Source: Streptomyces sp. DH24 (GTDB taxonomy: Bacteria; Actinomycetota; Actinomycetes; Streptomycetales; Streptomycetaceae). Taken from it: DNA of 64,000 nucleotides. The stretch covers positions 1 to 64,000 of the forward strand of contig NZ_JARVKW010000029.1 in assembly GCF_029813775.1 (NCBI RefSeq). Reading direction: 5' to 3'. A model generated the notes under the pieces. That model ran no database searches. It saw only the letters and a list, made by a program, of their open reading frames with translations, and was not told the origin of the DNA. A program made the position numbers and the translations under genes. Below are positions 33,737 through 42,634 of the stretch, in pieces (the first letter of the stretch is position 1; every line of letters begins with the position of its first letter).

Positions 33737-33779
33737 GCCACTGGGGGCGCCCCTTGTGACGAGGGGCGCCCCCAGTGGC
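33737..33779. terminator. Strong bidirectional terminator hairpin
   Basis: Perfect 18-base arms GCCACTGGGGGCGCCCCT and its complement with a seven-base loop. It sits between the convergent methyltransferase and ffh genes and serves both directions. Confidence 0.85.
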
Positions 33780-33821
33780 GCGTGTGCGGGAACCGGCCGG
33801 AGCGTGGACCGCGCGGGCCGG

Positions 33822-35372
33822 TCAGCCCATGAACTTCTTGAACTCGTCCGGCAGCTCGAAGTCCTGGCCGCCCTGCTGCGGCAGGCCGAAGGCGTTGCCG
33901 CCCTGGGCTGCGGCGGCGCGGCGGGCGGCCTCCTCCTGCTCCTGCTGCTTGCGCTTCATCGGGTTGCCGGAGCGCTGCTTGCCCTTGGCCTTCTTCGGCT
34001 GCTTCTTGGAACGGCCCGGGCCGCCACCCATGCCCGGCATACCCGGCATCCCGGGCATGCCGCCGCCCTGGGCCATGCGGGACATCATCTTGCGGGCCTC
34101 GAAGAACCGCTCCACCAGGTTCTTCACGGCGCCGACCTCGACACCGGAGCCCTTGGCGATACGGGCGCGCCGCGAGCCGTTGATGATCGTCGGGTCCTGG
34201 CGCTCGCCCGGCGTCATCGACTTGATGATCGCGGCCGTGCGGTCGACGTCCCGCTCGTCCAGGTTCTGGATCTGGTCCTTGATCTGGCCCATGCCGGGCA
34301 GCATCCCGAGGAGCTTCGAGATGGAGCCCATCTTCCTGACCTGCTCCATCTGGGCCAGGAAGTCGTCCAGGGTGAATTCCTGGCCCTTCTTGGACGCCAG
34401 CTTGGAGGCCATCTTCTCGGCCTCTTCCTGGCTGAACGTCTTCTCCGCCTGCTCGATCAGGGTGAGCAGGTCACCCATGTCGAGGATGCGGGAGGCCATC
34501 CGGTCCGGGTGGAAGGCGTCGAAGTCGTCGAGCTTCTCGCCGTTGGAGGCGAACATGATCGGCTTGCCGGTCACCGAGGCGATCGACAGGGCCGCACCAC
34601 CGCGGGCGTCGCCGTCCAGCTTGGAGAGCACCACGCCGTCGAAGCCGACGCCGTCGCGGAAGGCCTCGGCGGTGTTGACCGCGTCCTGGCCGATCATCGC
34701 GTCGACCACGAACAGGATCTCGTCCGGGGAGACCGCGTCGCGGATGTCCGCGGCCTGCCGCATCATCTCCTGGTCGATGCCGAGGCGGCCGGCGGTGTCG
34801 ACGATGACGATGTCGTGGACCTTGGACTTCGCGTGCTCGATCGAGTCCTTGGCGACCTTCACCGGGTCGCCGACGCCGTTGCCCGGCTCGGGCGCGTAGA
34901 CGGCCACGCCGGCGCGCTCGGCGACCACGCTGAGCTGGTTCACGGCGTTGGGGCGCTGGAGGTCACAGGCGACCAGCAGCGGCGAGTGGCCCTGTTCCTT
35001 CAGCCACCGGCCGAGCTTGCCCGCGAGGGTGGTCTTACCGGCACCCTGGAGACCGGCCAGCATGATGACGGTCGGCGGCTGCTTGGCGAAGCGCAGCCGG
35101 CGCGTCTCGCCGCCCAGGATGATCACCAGCTCGTCGTTGACGATCTTGATGAACTGCTGGGCGGGGTTGAGCGCCTTGGAGACCTCCGCACCGAGGGCGC
35201 GTTCCTTCACGCTCTTGATGAAGGAGCGCACGACGGGCAGCGCCACGTCCGCCTCGAGGAGCGCGATGCGGATGTCGCGCGCCGTGGCGTCGATGTCCGC
35301 TTCGGACAGCCGTCCCTTGCCGCGCAGGTTCCTGAAAGTCGCTGAAAGGCGATCGGAAAGAGTATCGAACAC
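33822..35372 (-). CDS. ffh: Signal recognition particle protein Ffh
   Basis: A 516-residue GTPase. N domain, then the G domain with MLAGLQGAGKTTLAGKLGRW (P-loop near residue 105), DTAGRLGIDQEMM and SKLDGDARGGAALSI, then the Met-rich M domain with FLAQMEQVRKMGSISKLLGM and MTPGERQDPTIINGSRRARI. The C-terminus is a Gly/Met/Lys/Gln-rich tail. It binds 4.5S RNA and targets membrane proteins to FtsY. GTG start at 35372. Confidence 0.96.
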   Translation of the reverse strand: MFDTLSDRLSATFRNLRGKGRLSEADIDATARDIRIALLEADVALPVVRSFIKSVKERALGAEVSKALNPAQQFIKIVNDELVIILGGETRRLRFAKQPPTVIMLAGLQGAGKTTLAGKLGRWLKEQGHSPLLVACDLQRPNAVNQLSVVAERAGVAVYAPEPGNGVGDPVKVAKDSIEHAKSKVHDIVIVDTAGRLGIDQEMMRQAADIRDAVSPDEILFVVDAMIGQDAVNTAEAFRDGVGFDGVVLSKLDGDARGGAALSIASVTGKPIMFASNGEKLDDFDAFHPDRMASRILDMGDLLTLIEQAEKTFSQEEAEKMASKLASKKGQEFTLDDFLAQMEQVRKMGSISKLLGMLPGMGQIKDQIQNLDERDVDRTAAIIKSMTPGERQDPTIINGSRRARIAKGSGVEVGAVKNLVERFFEARKMMSRMAQGGGMPGMPGMPGMGGGPGRSKKQPKKAKGKQRSGNPMKRKQQEQEEAARRAAAAQGGNAFGLPQQGGQDFELPDEFKKFMG

Positions 35373-35455
35373 GGCGCTCGCGGTCCTCGGGGTCGGTGAC
35401 AGGCGAATGAATCGCCCTCCAGGGTATCCCGGCCGGGCAAGTCACCGGGCCCGGC

Positions 35456-37912
35456 TCATCCTCGCAGGGTCTCCTCCAGCTTCCGGGCGACGGACGACGC
35501 CTCGTCCGCGGGCAGCGGAGCGCCCTGCGGGCCGGTGACGTAGAAGGCGTCCACGGCGTTGGCGCCGAGGGTGGAGACGTGCGCGCTGCGCGTCCACACG
35601 CCCGCGTTCTCCAGAGCGCGGCCGATGCGGAACAGCAGCCCCGGGGCGTCCTGGGCGCGGACCTCGATGACCGTGGCCAGCCGGGAGGCGGCCGGGTGGA
35701 CGGTGACGCGGGGCGGCGGCGCGACGACGCCCCGGCGGCGCGGGTAGGCGGCGTCGCGTTCGGCGAGGCGGCCCGCGATGTCCAGGGTGCCGTCCAGGGC
35801 GCGTACGAGGTCGGCGCGCAGCCGGGCGGCCTGCGGCAGGGAGCCGTACTCGGCGGCGACCCGCCAGTTCAGCAGGAGTACGGAGCCGTCGACGCCGTCG
35901 GGCAGGTCCACGGCCCGCAGCTCGGCCGTCCGTACGGTCAGCCGGTGCATGGCGAGCACGCCGGCGACCGCGGGCAGCACGCCCGACTGGTCGGGCACGG
36001 CGATGAGGAGCTCCACGCCGAGCGGTTCGGGGTCCCCGGGCTGGTCCTGGGCGGCGGACTCGGGCGGCGGCTCGGTCTGGGCCCGCAGCGCGAGCACCGG
36101 GCTGCCGGTGGCGACGGCCTCGATGGCCAGGCGTTCCTGCTCGGCGGTCGGCGCGGCGCTCTCCGGTTCCTCGGGGATGTCGCCGGCGAGCACCGCGGAG
36201 ACCCGTTTGACCAGTTCGGTGACGAGGGAGCCGCGCCAGCTCGACCAGGCGGCCGGGCCGGTGGCCAGGGCGTCGGCCTCGGTGAGGGCGTGCAGCAGTT
36301 CCAGGGTGCTCTGGGAGCCGACGGCGTCGGCGACCGAGCGGACGGTGGCCGGGTCCTCCAGGTCGCGCCGGGTGGCGGTCTCCACGAGCAGGAGGTGGTG
36401 GCGGACGAGGGCGGAGAGCACGGCGACGTCCGCGCGGTCGAAACCGATGCGCGCGGCCACGTCCCTGGCGATGATCTCGCCGGCCACCGAGTGGTCGCCG
36501 GGCCAGCCCTTGCCGATGTCGTGCAGCAGCGCGGCGACCAGCAGCAGGTCGGGGCGGCTGACGCGGCGGGTGAACTCGGAGGCCCGCACCGCCGTCTCGA
36601 TGAGGTGCCGGTCGACGGTCCACACGTGCACGGCGTTGCGCTGCGGGCGGCAGCGGACCCGCTCCCAGTCGGGCAGCAGGCGGGTGATCAGACCCTCGGC
36701 CTCCAGCGCCTCCCACACCTCGACGGTGGGGCGCCCGGAACCGAGCAGGGTGACCAGTTGCTCGCGGGCCTCGGCGGGCCACGGTGTCGGCAGCGGGCGC
36801 ACGGTGGCCGCCATGCGGCGCACGGCGTGCAGGGAGAGCGGCAGCCCGGCCTGTGCGGCGGCGGCCGCGGCGCGCAGCGGGAGCACGGGGTCGCGGTCGG
36901 GGCGTGCGGCGCGGGCGAGCACCACTTCGCCGTCCTGTTCGACGACGCCCTCGGCGAGCGGTGAGCGGTCGGCGGCCGGTTTGCCGCCGCCCAGCATGGC
37001 GCGCAGCCGGGGCCGCACGGACCGGGCCCGCAGGACGCGCCCGACCTCGCGCCAGGTGACGTCGCCGGCGTACGAGATGAGGCGTGCCGCCTCGTACACC
37101 TGCCGCAGCAGGGCGTCGGCGTCGAGGAGGCCCAGCTCGGCGGCGACCTGGTCCTGCTCCTGGAGCGCGAGCCGGTCGGTCGCGCGCCCGGTGGCCAGGT
37201 GCAGCGCGTCGCGGACGTCGAGGAGGCGGCGCCGGGCGTCGGCGAGGCCCTCGCGCGGGGCGTCGGCCAGCCAGGACGCGGCGACGGCGCGCAGGGCGGT
37301 GGCGTCGCGCAGGCCGCCGCGGGCTTCCTTGAGGTCGGGTTCCAGGAGGTACTGCAGTTCGCCCTGGCGTTCGGCGCGCTCGGCGCACAGTTCCTGGAGT
37401 TCGGGCAGGCGTTTGGGCGCCTGGTTGCGCCAGTCCGCGAGGACGGCGGTGCGCAGTGCGGCGGTGAGGCCGAGGTCGCCCGCGACGTGCCGGGCGTCCA
37501 GCAGGCCGAGCTGGGCCTTCAGGTCCTCGCCGGCGGTTTTGCGGGCCTCGGCCGGGGTCCTTACGGAGTGGTCGAGGTCGAGGCCGAGATCCCACACGGG
37601 GTACCAGAGGCGGTCGGCGAGCACGGCGACGGCCCTGGGGTCGCTGCCGTCGTGCAGCAGGAGCAGGTCCAGGTCGCTGCGCGGGGACAGCTCGCCCCGG
37701 CCGTAGCCGCCGACGGCGACCAGGGAGGCGCCGCACAGTTCGCCGGTCGCCGCCGTGAACAGCCCGGCCAGCCAGTCGTCGGTCAGTCCGGACAGGGCCG
37801 CACGGCGCGGCGGCCCGGACTGCGCCCCCTCGGTGAGGAGGCGCAGCCGGGCCGCCGCGTAGCCGCTGGGTCCCGGGTCCTCTGCTTCGTTGCGCACGCT
37901 CGTGCTCGTCAC
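35456..37912 (-). CDS. glnD: Bifunctional uridylyl/adenylyl-transferase of P-II (GlnD)
   Basis: An 818-residue protein. Nucleotidyltransferase domain GGYGRGELSPRSDLDLLLLH near residue 65, a GlnD helical domain (YLLEPDLKEARGGLRDATAL), an HD domain (LLLVAALLHDIGKGWPGDHS) and two ACT domains at the end (LIAVPDQSGVLPAVAGVL; VIEVRAQDAPGLLFRIGRAL). Known: in Streptomyces it adenylylates GlnK at Tyr51 under nitrogen limitation. GTG at 37912. It follows glnK and amtB in one operon. Confidence 0.95.
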   Translation of the reverse strand: MTSTSVRNEAEDPGPSGYAAARLRLLTEGAQSGPPRRAALSGLTDDWLAGLFTAATGELCGASLVAVGGYGRGELSPRSDLDLLLLHDGSDPRAVAVLADRLWYPVWDLGLDLDHSVRTPAEARKTAGEDLKAQLGLLDARHVAGDLGLTAALRTAVLADWRNQAPKRLPELQELCAERAERQGELQYLLEPDLKEARGGLRDATALRAVAASWLADAPREGLADARRRLLDVRDALHLATGRATDRLALQEQDQVAAELGLLDADALLRQVYEAARLISYAGDVTWREVGRVLRARSVRPRLRAMLGGGKPAADRSPLAEGVVEQDGEVVLARAARPDRDPVLPLRAAAAAAQAGLPLSLHAVRRMAATVRPLPTPWPAEAREQLVTLLGSGRPTVEVWEALEAEGLITRLLPDWERVRCRPQRNAVHVWTVDRHLIETAVRASEFTRRVSRPDLLLVAALLHDIGKGWPGDHSVAGEIIARDVAARIGFDRADVAVLSALVRHHLLLVETATRRDLEDPATVRSVADAVGSQSTLELLHALTEADALATGPAAWSSWRGSLVTELVKRVSAVLAGDIPEEPESAAPTAEQERLAIEAVATGSPVLALRAQTEPPPESAAQDQPGDPEPLGVELLIAVPDQSGVLPAVAGVLAMHRLTVRTAELRAVDLPDGVDGSVLLLNWRVAAEYGSLPQAARLRADLVRALDGTLDIAGRLAERDAAYPRRRGVVAPPPRVTVHPAASRLATVIEVRAQDAPGLLFRIGRALENAGVWTRSAHVSTLGANAVDAFYVTGPQGAPLPADEASSVARKLEETLRG

Positions 37913-37935
37913 CCAGCGACTCCTGTTCCGTTGCC

Positions 37936-38274
37936 CTACAGCGCGTCCGGGCCGCGCTCGCCGGTCCGGACGCGTACGGCGGTGTCGACCGGGACGGACC
38001 ACACCTTGCCGTCACCGATCTTGCCGGTACGGGCCGCCTTGACCACGACGTCGATCAGCTGCTCGGCGTCGTCGTCCTCGACCAGCACCTCGATGCGGAT
38101 CTTGGGGACCAGGTCGACGGTGTACTCGGCGCCGCGGTAGACCTCGGTGTGTCCCCGCTGCCGACCGTAGCCGCTGGCCTCGGTGACCGTCAGACCGTGC
38201 ACGCCGAAGGCCTGCAGGGCTTCCTTGATCTCGTCGAGCCGGTGCGGCTTGACGACGGCGGTGATGAGCTTCAT
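37936..38274 (-). CDS. glnK: Nitrogen regulatory protein P-II (GlnK)
   Basis: A 112-residue P-II protein. MKLITAVVKPHRLDEIKEAL, the T-loop RGHTEVYRGAEYTVDLVP with Tyr51, the ATP-binding GKIGDGKVWSVPVD near residue 87. In Streptomyces the tyrosine is adenylylated by GlnD rather than uridylylated. It binds AmtB under nitrogen excess to block ammonium uptake. The start overlaps the amtB stop by four bases (ATGA). Confidence 0.96.
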   Translation of the reverse strand: MKLITAVVKPHRLDEIKEALQAFGVHGLTVTEASGYGRQRGHTEVYRGAEYTVDLVPKIRIEVLVEDDDAEQLIDVVVKAARTGKIGDGKVWSVPVDTAVRVRTGERGPDAL

Positions 38275-39626
38275 GCGTCCACCTTCTTGCTCTCGGCCGT
38301 GCTCCCGGCGCCGACGACGGGGGCGGGGGCGGCGGTCCGGGCGGTACCCCCGCCGGCGCCGCTGAAGTCGTATGCGGTCTCGGCGTGCTCCGCCTGGTCG
38401 ATGCCGGCGACCTCTTCGTCCTCGGTGACCCGCATGCCGATGGTCTTGTCGAGGAGGAGGGCGAGGATCGCGGAGACGACCAGCGAGTAGGCGAGGACAC
38501 CGAAGACACCGGCGCACTGCTTCCAGAACTGGTCCAGGCCGCCGCCGTAGAAGAGGCCCGCGACGTCGGACTGGCCCTTGCCGGTGGCGAAGAAGCCGAC
38601 GAGCAGGGAGCCGAGGATGCCGCCGACGAGGTGGACGCCGACGACGTCGAGGGAGTCGTCGTAGCCGAACCGGTACTTCAGGCCGACCGCCATGGCGCAC
38701 AGCACGCCGGCGACGACGCCGACCGCGATGGCGCCGAGCGGGGAGACCGCGCCGCCCGCCGGGGTGATGGCGACCAGGCCGGAGACCGCGCCGGAGGCGG
38801 CGCCCAGCGTGGTGAAGGCGCCGTGGCGGATCTTCTCGTAGGCGAGCCAGCCGAGGATGGCGGCGGCGGTGGCGACCTGGGTGTTGACGAACATCAGCGC
38901 GCCGACGCCGTCGTCGTTGCCGAGCCAGGAGCCGGCGTTGAAGCCGAACCAGCCGAACCACAGCAGACCGGCGCCCAGCATGACCAGCGGCAGGCTGTGC
39001 GGGCGCATCGGGTCCTTCTTGAAGCCGACGCGCTTGCCGATCACCAGGATGACGCCGAGGGCGGCGGCACCGGCGTTGATGTGCACGGCCGTACCGCCGG
39101 CGAAGTCGATGACGCCGAGCTCGAAGGCCCAGCCGCCGGTGCCCCACACCCAGTGGGCGACCGGGAAGTAGACGATCGTGGCCCACAGGGCGATGAACAG
39201 CGCCCAGGCGGTGAACTTGACGCGGTCCGCGAGGGCGCCGCTGATCAGGGCGGGCGTCAGGATCGCGAACATCAGCTGGAAGACCAGGAACACGAAGACG
39301 GGGATCGTGTAGCCGTCCCACAGCTCGGTCAGGCCGATGTTGCTGAGGCCGACCCAGTCGGAGTTCCAGCCGACGATGCTGCCCGTGTCCGTGCCGAACG
39401 CCATGGAGAAGCCGTACAGCACCCACAGGACGGTGACGATTCCCAGGCTGATGAAGCTCATCATCAGCATGTTCAGGGTGCTTTTGACGCGGACCATGCC
39501 TCCGTAGAAGAAGGCCAGGCCCGGGGTCATGAGCATCACCAGGGCGGAACAGATGAGCATGAAGCCTGTGTTGGCGGACGACAGCGTGGGTGCGTCCGCC
39601 GCAAGCGTGATGGCGGCTGATGCCAT
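38271..39626 (-). CDS. amtB: Ammonium transporter
   Basis: A 451-residue membrane protein with 11 hydrophobic helices (FMLICSALVMLMTPGLAFFYG, LGASSGA-type conserved stretches, and pore histidines in VHINAGAAALG and VGVHLVGGILGSLLVG). It passes ammonia into the cell. The final ~40 residues are a Glu/Ala/Gly-rich cytoplasmic tail (VTEDEEVAGIDQAEHAETAY) that contacts GlnK. First gene of amtB-glnK-glnD, with a probable GlnR-controlled promoter upstream. Confidence 0.96.
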   Translation of the reverse strand: MASAAITLAADAPTLSSANTGFMLICSALVMLMTPGLAFFYGGMVRVKSTLNMLMMSFISLGIVTVLWVLYGFSMAFGTDTGSIVGWNSDWVGLSNIGLTELWDGYTIPVFVFLVFQLMFAILTPALISGALADRVKFTAWALFIALWATIVYFPVAHWVWGTGGWAFELGVIDFAGGTAVHINAGAAALGVILVIGKRVGFKKDPMRPHSLPLVMLGAGLLWFGWFGFNAGSWLGNDDGVGALMFVNTQVATAAAILGWLAYEKIRHGAFTTLGAASGAVSGLVAITPAGGAVSPLGAIAVGVVAGVLCAMAVGLKYRFGYDDSLDVVGVHLVGGILGSLLVGFFATGKGQSDVAGLFYGGGLDQFWKQCAGVFGVLAYSLVVSAILALLLDKTIGMRVTEDEEVAGIDQAEHAETAYDFSGAGGGTARTAAPAPVVGAGSTAESKKVDA

Positions 39627-39696
39627 CGGCGTCTCCTCGTCATTGGTACGGCCCCGTGCGGGCGAAGCCTGAGCGGATTGAGGGGTGGGCCGGTTA

Positions 39697-39716
39697 TGCG
39701 CCAAGAGATTGGCGCA
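39697..39716 (-). repeat. Hairpin in the amtB leader
   Basis: Perfect eight-base arms TGCGCCAA and TTGGCGCA with a GAGA loop, 71 bases upstream of the amtB ATG and downstream of the GlnR-like box. It may form in the leader RNA or bind a protein. Confidence 0.45.
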
Positions 39717-39721
39717 GCGCC

Positions 39722-39759
39722 GTTTCGGTGGAAGCCCCTCGTTGTTTCGCCGCCGTGAC
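39722..39759 (-). promoter_or_regulatory. GlnR-like box upstream of amtB
   Basis: Read toward amtB: GTCAC, six bases, GAAAC (39759-39744), exactly the gTnAc-n6-GaAAc unit of the Streptomyces GlnR consensus. A second GAAAC (39726-39722) follows 17 bases later, the spacing expected of the second unit, though its a-site is poor. A separate GTAAC lies at 39779-39775 (read toward amtB). GlnR activates amtB under nitrogen limitation in S. coelicolor. Confidence 0.7.
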
Positions 39760-39952
39760 GAAGGCGCCCTGGGTGTTACGCGTCGGTGAACTGCCTGATC
39801 CCGGATCGCCGGATCGTTATCGTGGCGCAACCTTCGTACGAAGGGCGCCGCGGGGGACGCGAACCGGCCGCGGTCGGCCTTCCGACGACCTGGCGTGGGG
39901 GGAGCCGAGTCGGGCTGTTCGGGAGGGCCGGCCGCGGCCGGGGTTCTGGCGG

Positions 39953-41428
39953 TCAGACCGCTTCGGCGGTCTCCGGCAGCTCTGCGGCGAGCCGCTGCGT
40001 GAGGTCCACGACGTCGGCGAGGTCGCCGAAGTCGCGTACGGCCGTGTCGACCGTCTTTCGGATACGGGTGTTGACGCGCTCGGAGCGGACCTTTTTGGCC
40101 TCTTCCATGGCCCGCTGGGCGAGGACGGCGCTCTGCTCGGGCTCGCGCTGGAGGAGGTGCACGGTGGCCATGCCGATCAGGTTCAGCGCGTAGGACCGCT
40201 GGTGCTCGCCGTCCTGCGCGAACAGTTCCACGGCCCGCCGCATCAGCGGTTCGGCCAGGGACGCGTAGGTGGGGCTGCGGCCCGCGACGTAGGCGAGGTC
40301 GCGGAACGAGTGGGAGTTCTCGCCGTACAGCTCGGCCTCGGAGAAGAAGCGGATCCAGTCGGGGTCGGGCTCGTCCCACTCGTCGGCCTCGGCGAAGGTC
40401 TCCTCGGCCATCCGGACCGCCCGCTTGCACTTTCCGGGCTGGCCCATGTTGGCGTAGGCGCGGGCCTCCATCGCATACAGCATCGACTGGGTGCGCGGGC
40501 TCGCGCAGTCCCGGCTGCCGTACTGCGCGAGGTGGATGAGCTCCAGGGCGTCGTCGGGCCGGCCGAGGTGGATCATCTGGCGGCTCATGCTGGAGAGGAT
40601 GTACGAGCCGAGCGGCCGGTCGCCGGCCTCCTTGGCGGCGTGCAGCGCGAGGACGAAGTACTTCTGCGCGGTGGGCTGCAGCCCGATGTCGTACGACATC
40701 CAGCCGGCCAGTTCGGCCAGTTCGGCGGCGACCTTGAACAACGTGCGGGTGGTGCGCTCGGGTTGGGGTTCCTGGAGCAGGTCGGTCACCTCGTGCAGCT
40801 GGCCGACGACCGCCTTGCGGCGCAGGCCGCCGCCGCACTGGGCGTCCCACTGCCGGAACATCACCGTGGTGGTCTCCAGCAGGTCCAGCTCGGGCTTGGA
40901 GAGCCTGCCGCGGGCGCGGGTGGTGGGCTCCGGCCGGGGCTCCTGCGTCGGGCCGGCCGGCGCGGGGACGAGCCAGCGCTGCATGGGCTCGATGAGGGAC
41001 GGTCCCGCGGACAGGGCCAGCGAGCTCCCGAGGAAGCCGCGCCGCGCCAGCATCAGGTCGCTGCGCGAGAACTCGCTGAGGTGGGCCACGGTCTGCGGGC
41101 CCGTCCAGGGCAGGTCGACGCCGGTCGCGGAGGGCGGCCGGCGGGTGCTGCGCAGTCCCAGGTCCTCGACGGAGACGACGACGCCGAAGCGCTCGGAGAA
41201 CAGCTCGGACAGGATCCTGGGGATGGGTTCGCGGGGGTTCTCGCCGTCCAGCCAGCGGCGCACGCGCGAGGTGTCCGTGGAGATGTGGTTGGCGCCCAAC
41301 TGGCGTGCCCGGCGGTTGACTTGGCGGGCGAGCTCGCCCTTGGACCAGCCGCTGCGGACGAACCACGAGGTGAGCAGCTCGTTGGGGCGCTTGTCCGCGT
41401 TCGTCGCGTTACCGCCGTTGCCGCTCAC
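39953..41428 (-). CDS. nsdA: NsdA, negative regulator of differentiation and antibiotic production
   Basis: A 491-residue protein. Residues ~15-60 form a helix-turn-helix-like region (WSKGELARQVNRRARQLGAN, TSRVRRWLDGENP); the remainder is helical with TPR-like repeats, including YGSRDCASPRTQSMLYAMEA. I recognise it as NsdA from its sequence and its place upstream of amtB, as in S. coelicolor. Known: loss of nsdA raises aerial growth and actinorhodin production. GTG start at 41428. The 326-base gap downstream (39627-39952) carries the GlnR box and amtB promoter. Confidence 0.88.
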   Translation of the reverse strand: MSGNGGNATNADKRPNELLTSWFVRSGWSKGELARQVNRRARQLGANHISTDTSRVRRWLDGENPREPIPRILSELFSERFGVVVSVEDLGLRSTRRPPSATGVDLPWTGPQTVAHLSEFSRSDLMLARRGFLGSSLALSAGPSLIEPMQRWLVPAPAGPTQEPRPEPTTRARGRLSKPELDLLETTTVMFRQWDAQCGGGLRRKAVVGQLHEVTDLLQEPQPERTTRTLFKVAAELAELAGWMSYDIGLQPTAQKYFVLALHAAKEAGDRPLGSYILSSMSRQMIHLGRPDDALELIHLAQYGSRDCASPRTQSMLYAMEARAYANMGQPGKCKRAVRMAEETFAEADEWDEPDPDWIRFFSEAELYGENSHSFRDLAYVAGRSPTYASLAEPLMRRAVELFAQDGEHQRSYALNLIGMATVHLLQREPEQSAVLAQRAMEEAKKVRSERVNTRIRKTVDTAVRDFGDLADVVDLTQRLAAELPETAEAV

Positions 41429-41874
41429 TGGAACGCCCCCATCCCTGAGACCACTGTGCCGTCGAGTGCGCCAAGCCCTATCAGAATGCCGGTGATTGGA
41501 TCCTCCCGTCCGCCGATCGTCACCCTTCGAACGGAAGGTCGCATTGCCTCCGGCATACCCAGAAAGGCATGTGCCCCCTGGCCTCGTGCACCCACGGTAG
41601 TCCTACGATCACGCACCCGGCCGCGGAGAACCAGCAAACGCCACCATTCGCCACCCCTTCGAATGAACTCACCCAGGCCGGTGTCCGATTCACTTGACAT
41701 AGGCCAGTCAGAAGTGGGTGGAGCGGTGCACCGAGGGGCGCACGCCGTCGAACGCGCCACCCCGGACACCCCAGGGCGCCGCCTGAATCGCGCGGCAACG
41801 GGGAGTCGAAAACAGAGAGTCACGTTCCGCGTCCGTTTCGTAACCAGCGGTGCGTCGGACCCGTTGGAGGGGGC
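41429..41874. other. Intergenic region between nsdA and the primase-polymerase gene
   Basis: 446 bases between divergent genes, moderately AT-richer than the flanks. It must contain both promoters; a TTGACA at 41694-41699 is a possible -35 element for the plus-strand gene. I see no convincing small gene or RNA. Confidence 0.4.
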
Positions 41875-42540
41875 ATGGGCTTCACGATCGGCAGCAGTCG
41901 GGGCATTCGTGACATCCGGTCCGGCGCACGCCGCCGCGGCCGCTCCTCGGAGTGCACCGCCGTGGCCGAGTTCACCGGACTGTGGGGCTGGGACGTGGTG
42001 CCGGGCACCCGGGCCGCCGCGGGCGCCTGCTCCTGCGGCCGGGGCGACTGCCGGGCCCCGGGCGCGCACCCGCTGGACGTTGCGGCGGAGGTCCCCGCGG
42101 GCGCCACGCTGGACGAGGTGACCCGCGCCTGGTCGGCGTTCCCCGGCGCCTCGGTGCTGCTGCCGGTCGGCCGGACCTTCGACGTGATCGAGGTCGCCGA
42201 GTCCGCCGGGCGCCGCGCGCTGGCCCGGCTGGAGCGCATGGGTCTGCCGCTGGGCCCGGTCGCCGCCACCCCCGAGGGCCGCGCGCACTTCTTCGTCGCC
42301 CCCGGCGCCGCGGCCCAACTGCCCCAGCTGCTCTACCGCATGGGCTGGGACGACCCGGCCTCCCTGGACCTGCGCGGCCTCGGCCGCGGCACGTACGTCA
42401 CGGCCCCGCCCTCGGACCGCGGCGGGCGCGGGCCGGTGCGCTGGCTGCGCTCCCCCGCCCTGGACTCGGCGTCGAAGCCGCCGGCCGCCCGGCTGCTGCT
42501 GGGCACGCTGGCGTACGTGGCGCACCGGTCACGGGCGTGA
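41875..42540 (+). CDS. Stand-alone primase-polymerase (prim-pol) domain protein
   Basis: A 221-residue protein with features of the bifunctional DNA primase/polymerase N-terminal domain found in plasmid and phage proteins: a CSCGRGDCRAPGAHPLD cysteine cluster near residue 50, RTFDVIEVAESAG at the place of the catalytic acidic motif (only one clear Asp), and a C-terminal LRGLGRGTYVTAPPS loop. No helicase domain is attached. It is conserved next to nsdA in Streptomyces, so it is a chromosomal gene; whether it is an active primase is unknown, because the second acidic residue of the DxE/D motif is not obvious. Confidence 0.7.
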   Translation: MGFTIGSSRGIRDIRSGARRRGRSSECTAVAEFTGLWGWDVVPGTRAAAGACSCGRGDCRAPGAHPLDVAAEVPAGATLDEVTRAWSAFPGASVLLPVGRTFDVIEVAESAGRRALARLERMGLPLGPVAATPEGRAHFFVAPGAAAQLPQLLYRMGWDDPASLDLRGLGRGTYVTAPPSDRGGRGPVRWLRSPALDSASKPPAARLLLGTLAYVAHRSRA

Positions 42541-42554
42541 CGCCCGCCTGGCTC

Positions 42555-42602
42555 ACGACGAAGCGCCCGTCCCCGAAGTTCTCGGGGCGGGCGCTTCGTC
42601 GT
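42555..42602. terminator. Bidirectional terminator hairpin
   Basis: Perfect 15-base arms from ACGACGAAGCGCCCG, with an 18-base loop that itself can pair (CCCCGA...TCGGGG). Between the convergent prim-pol and ftsY genes. Confidence 0.85.
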
Positions 42603-42634
42603 ACGTCGTGAGCCTGCGGATCTCCGGAGGTGCC

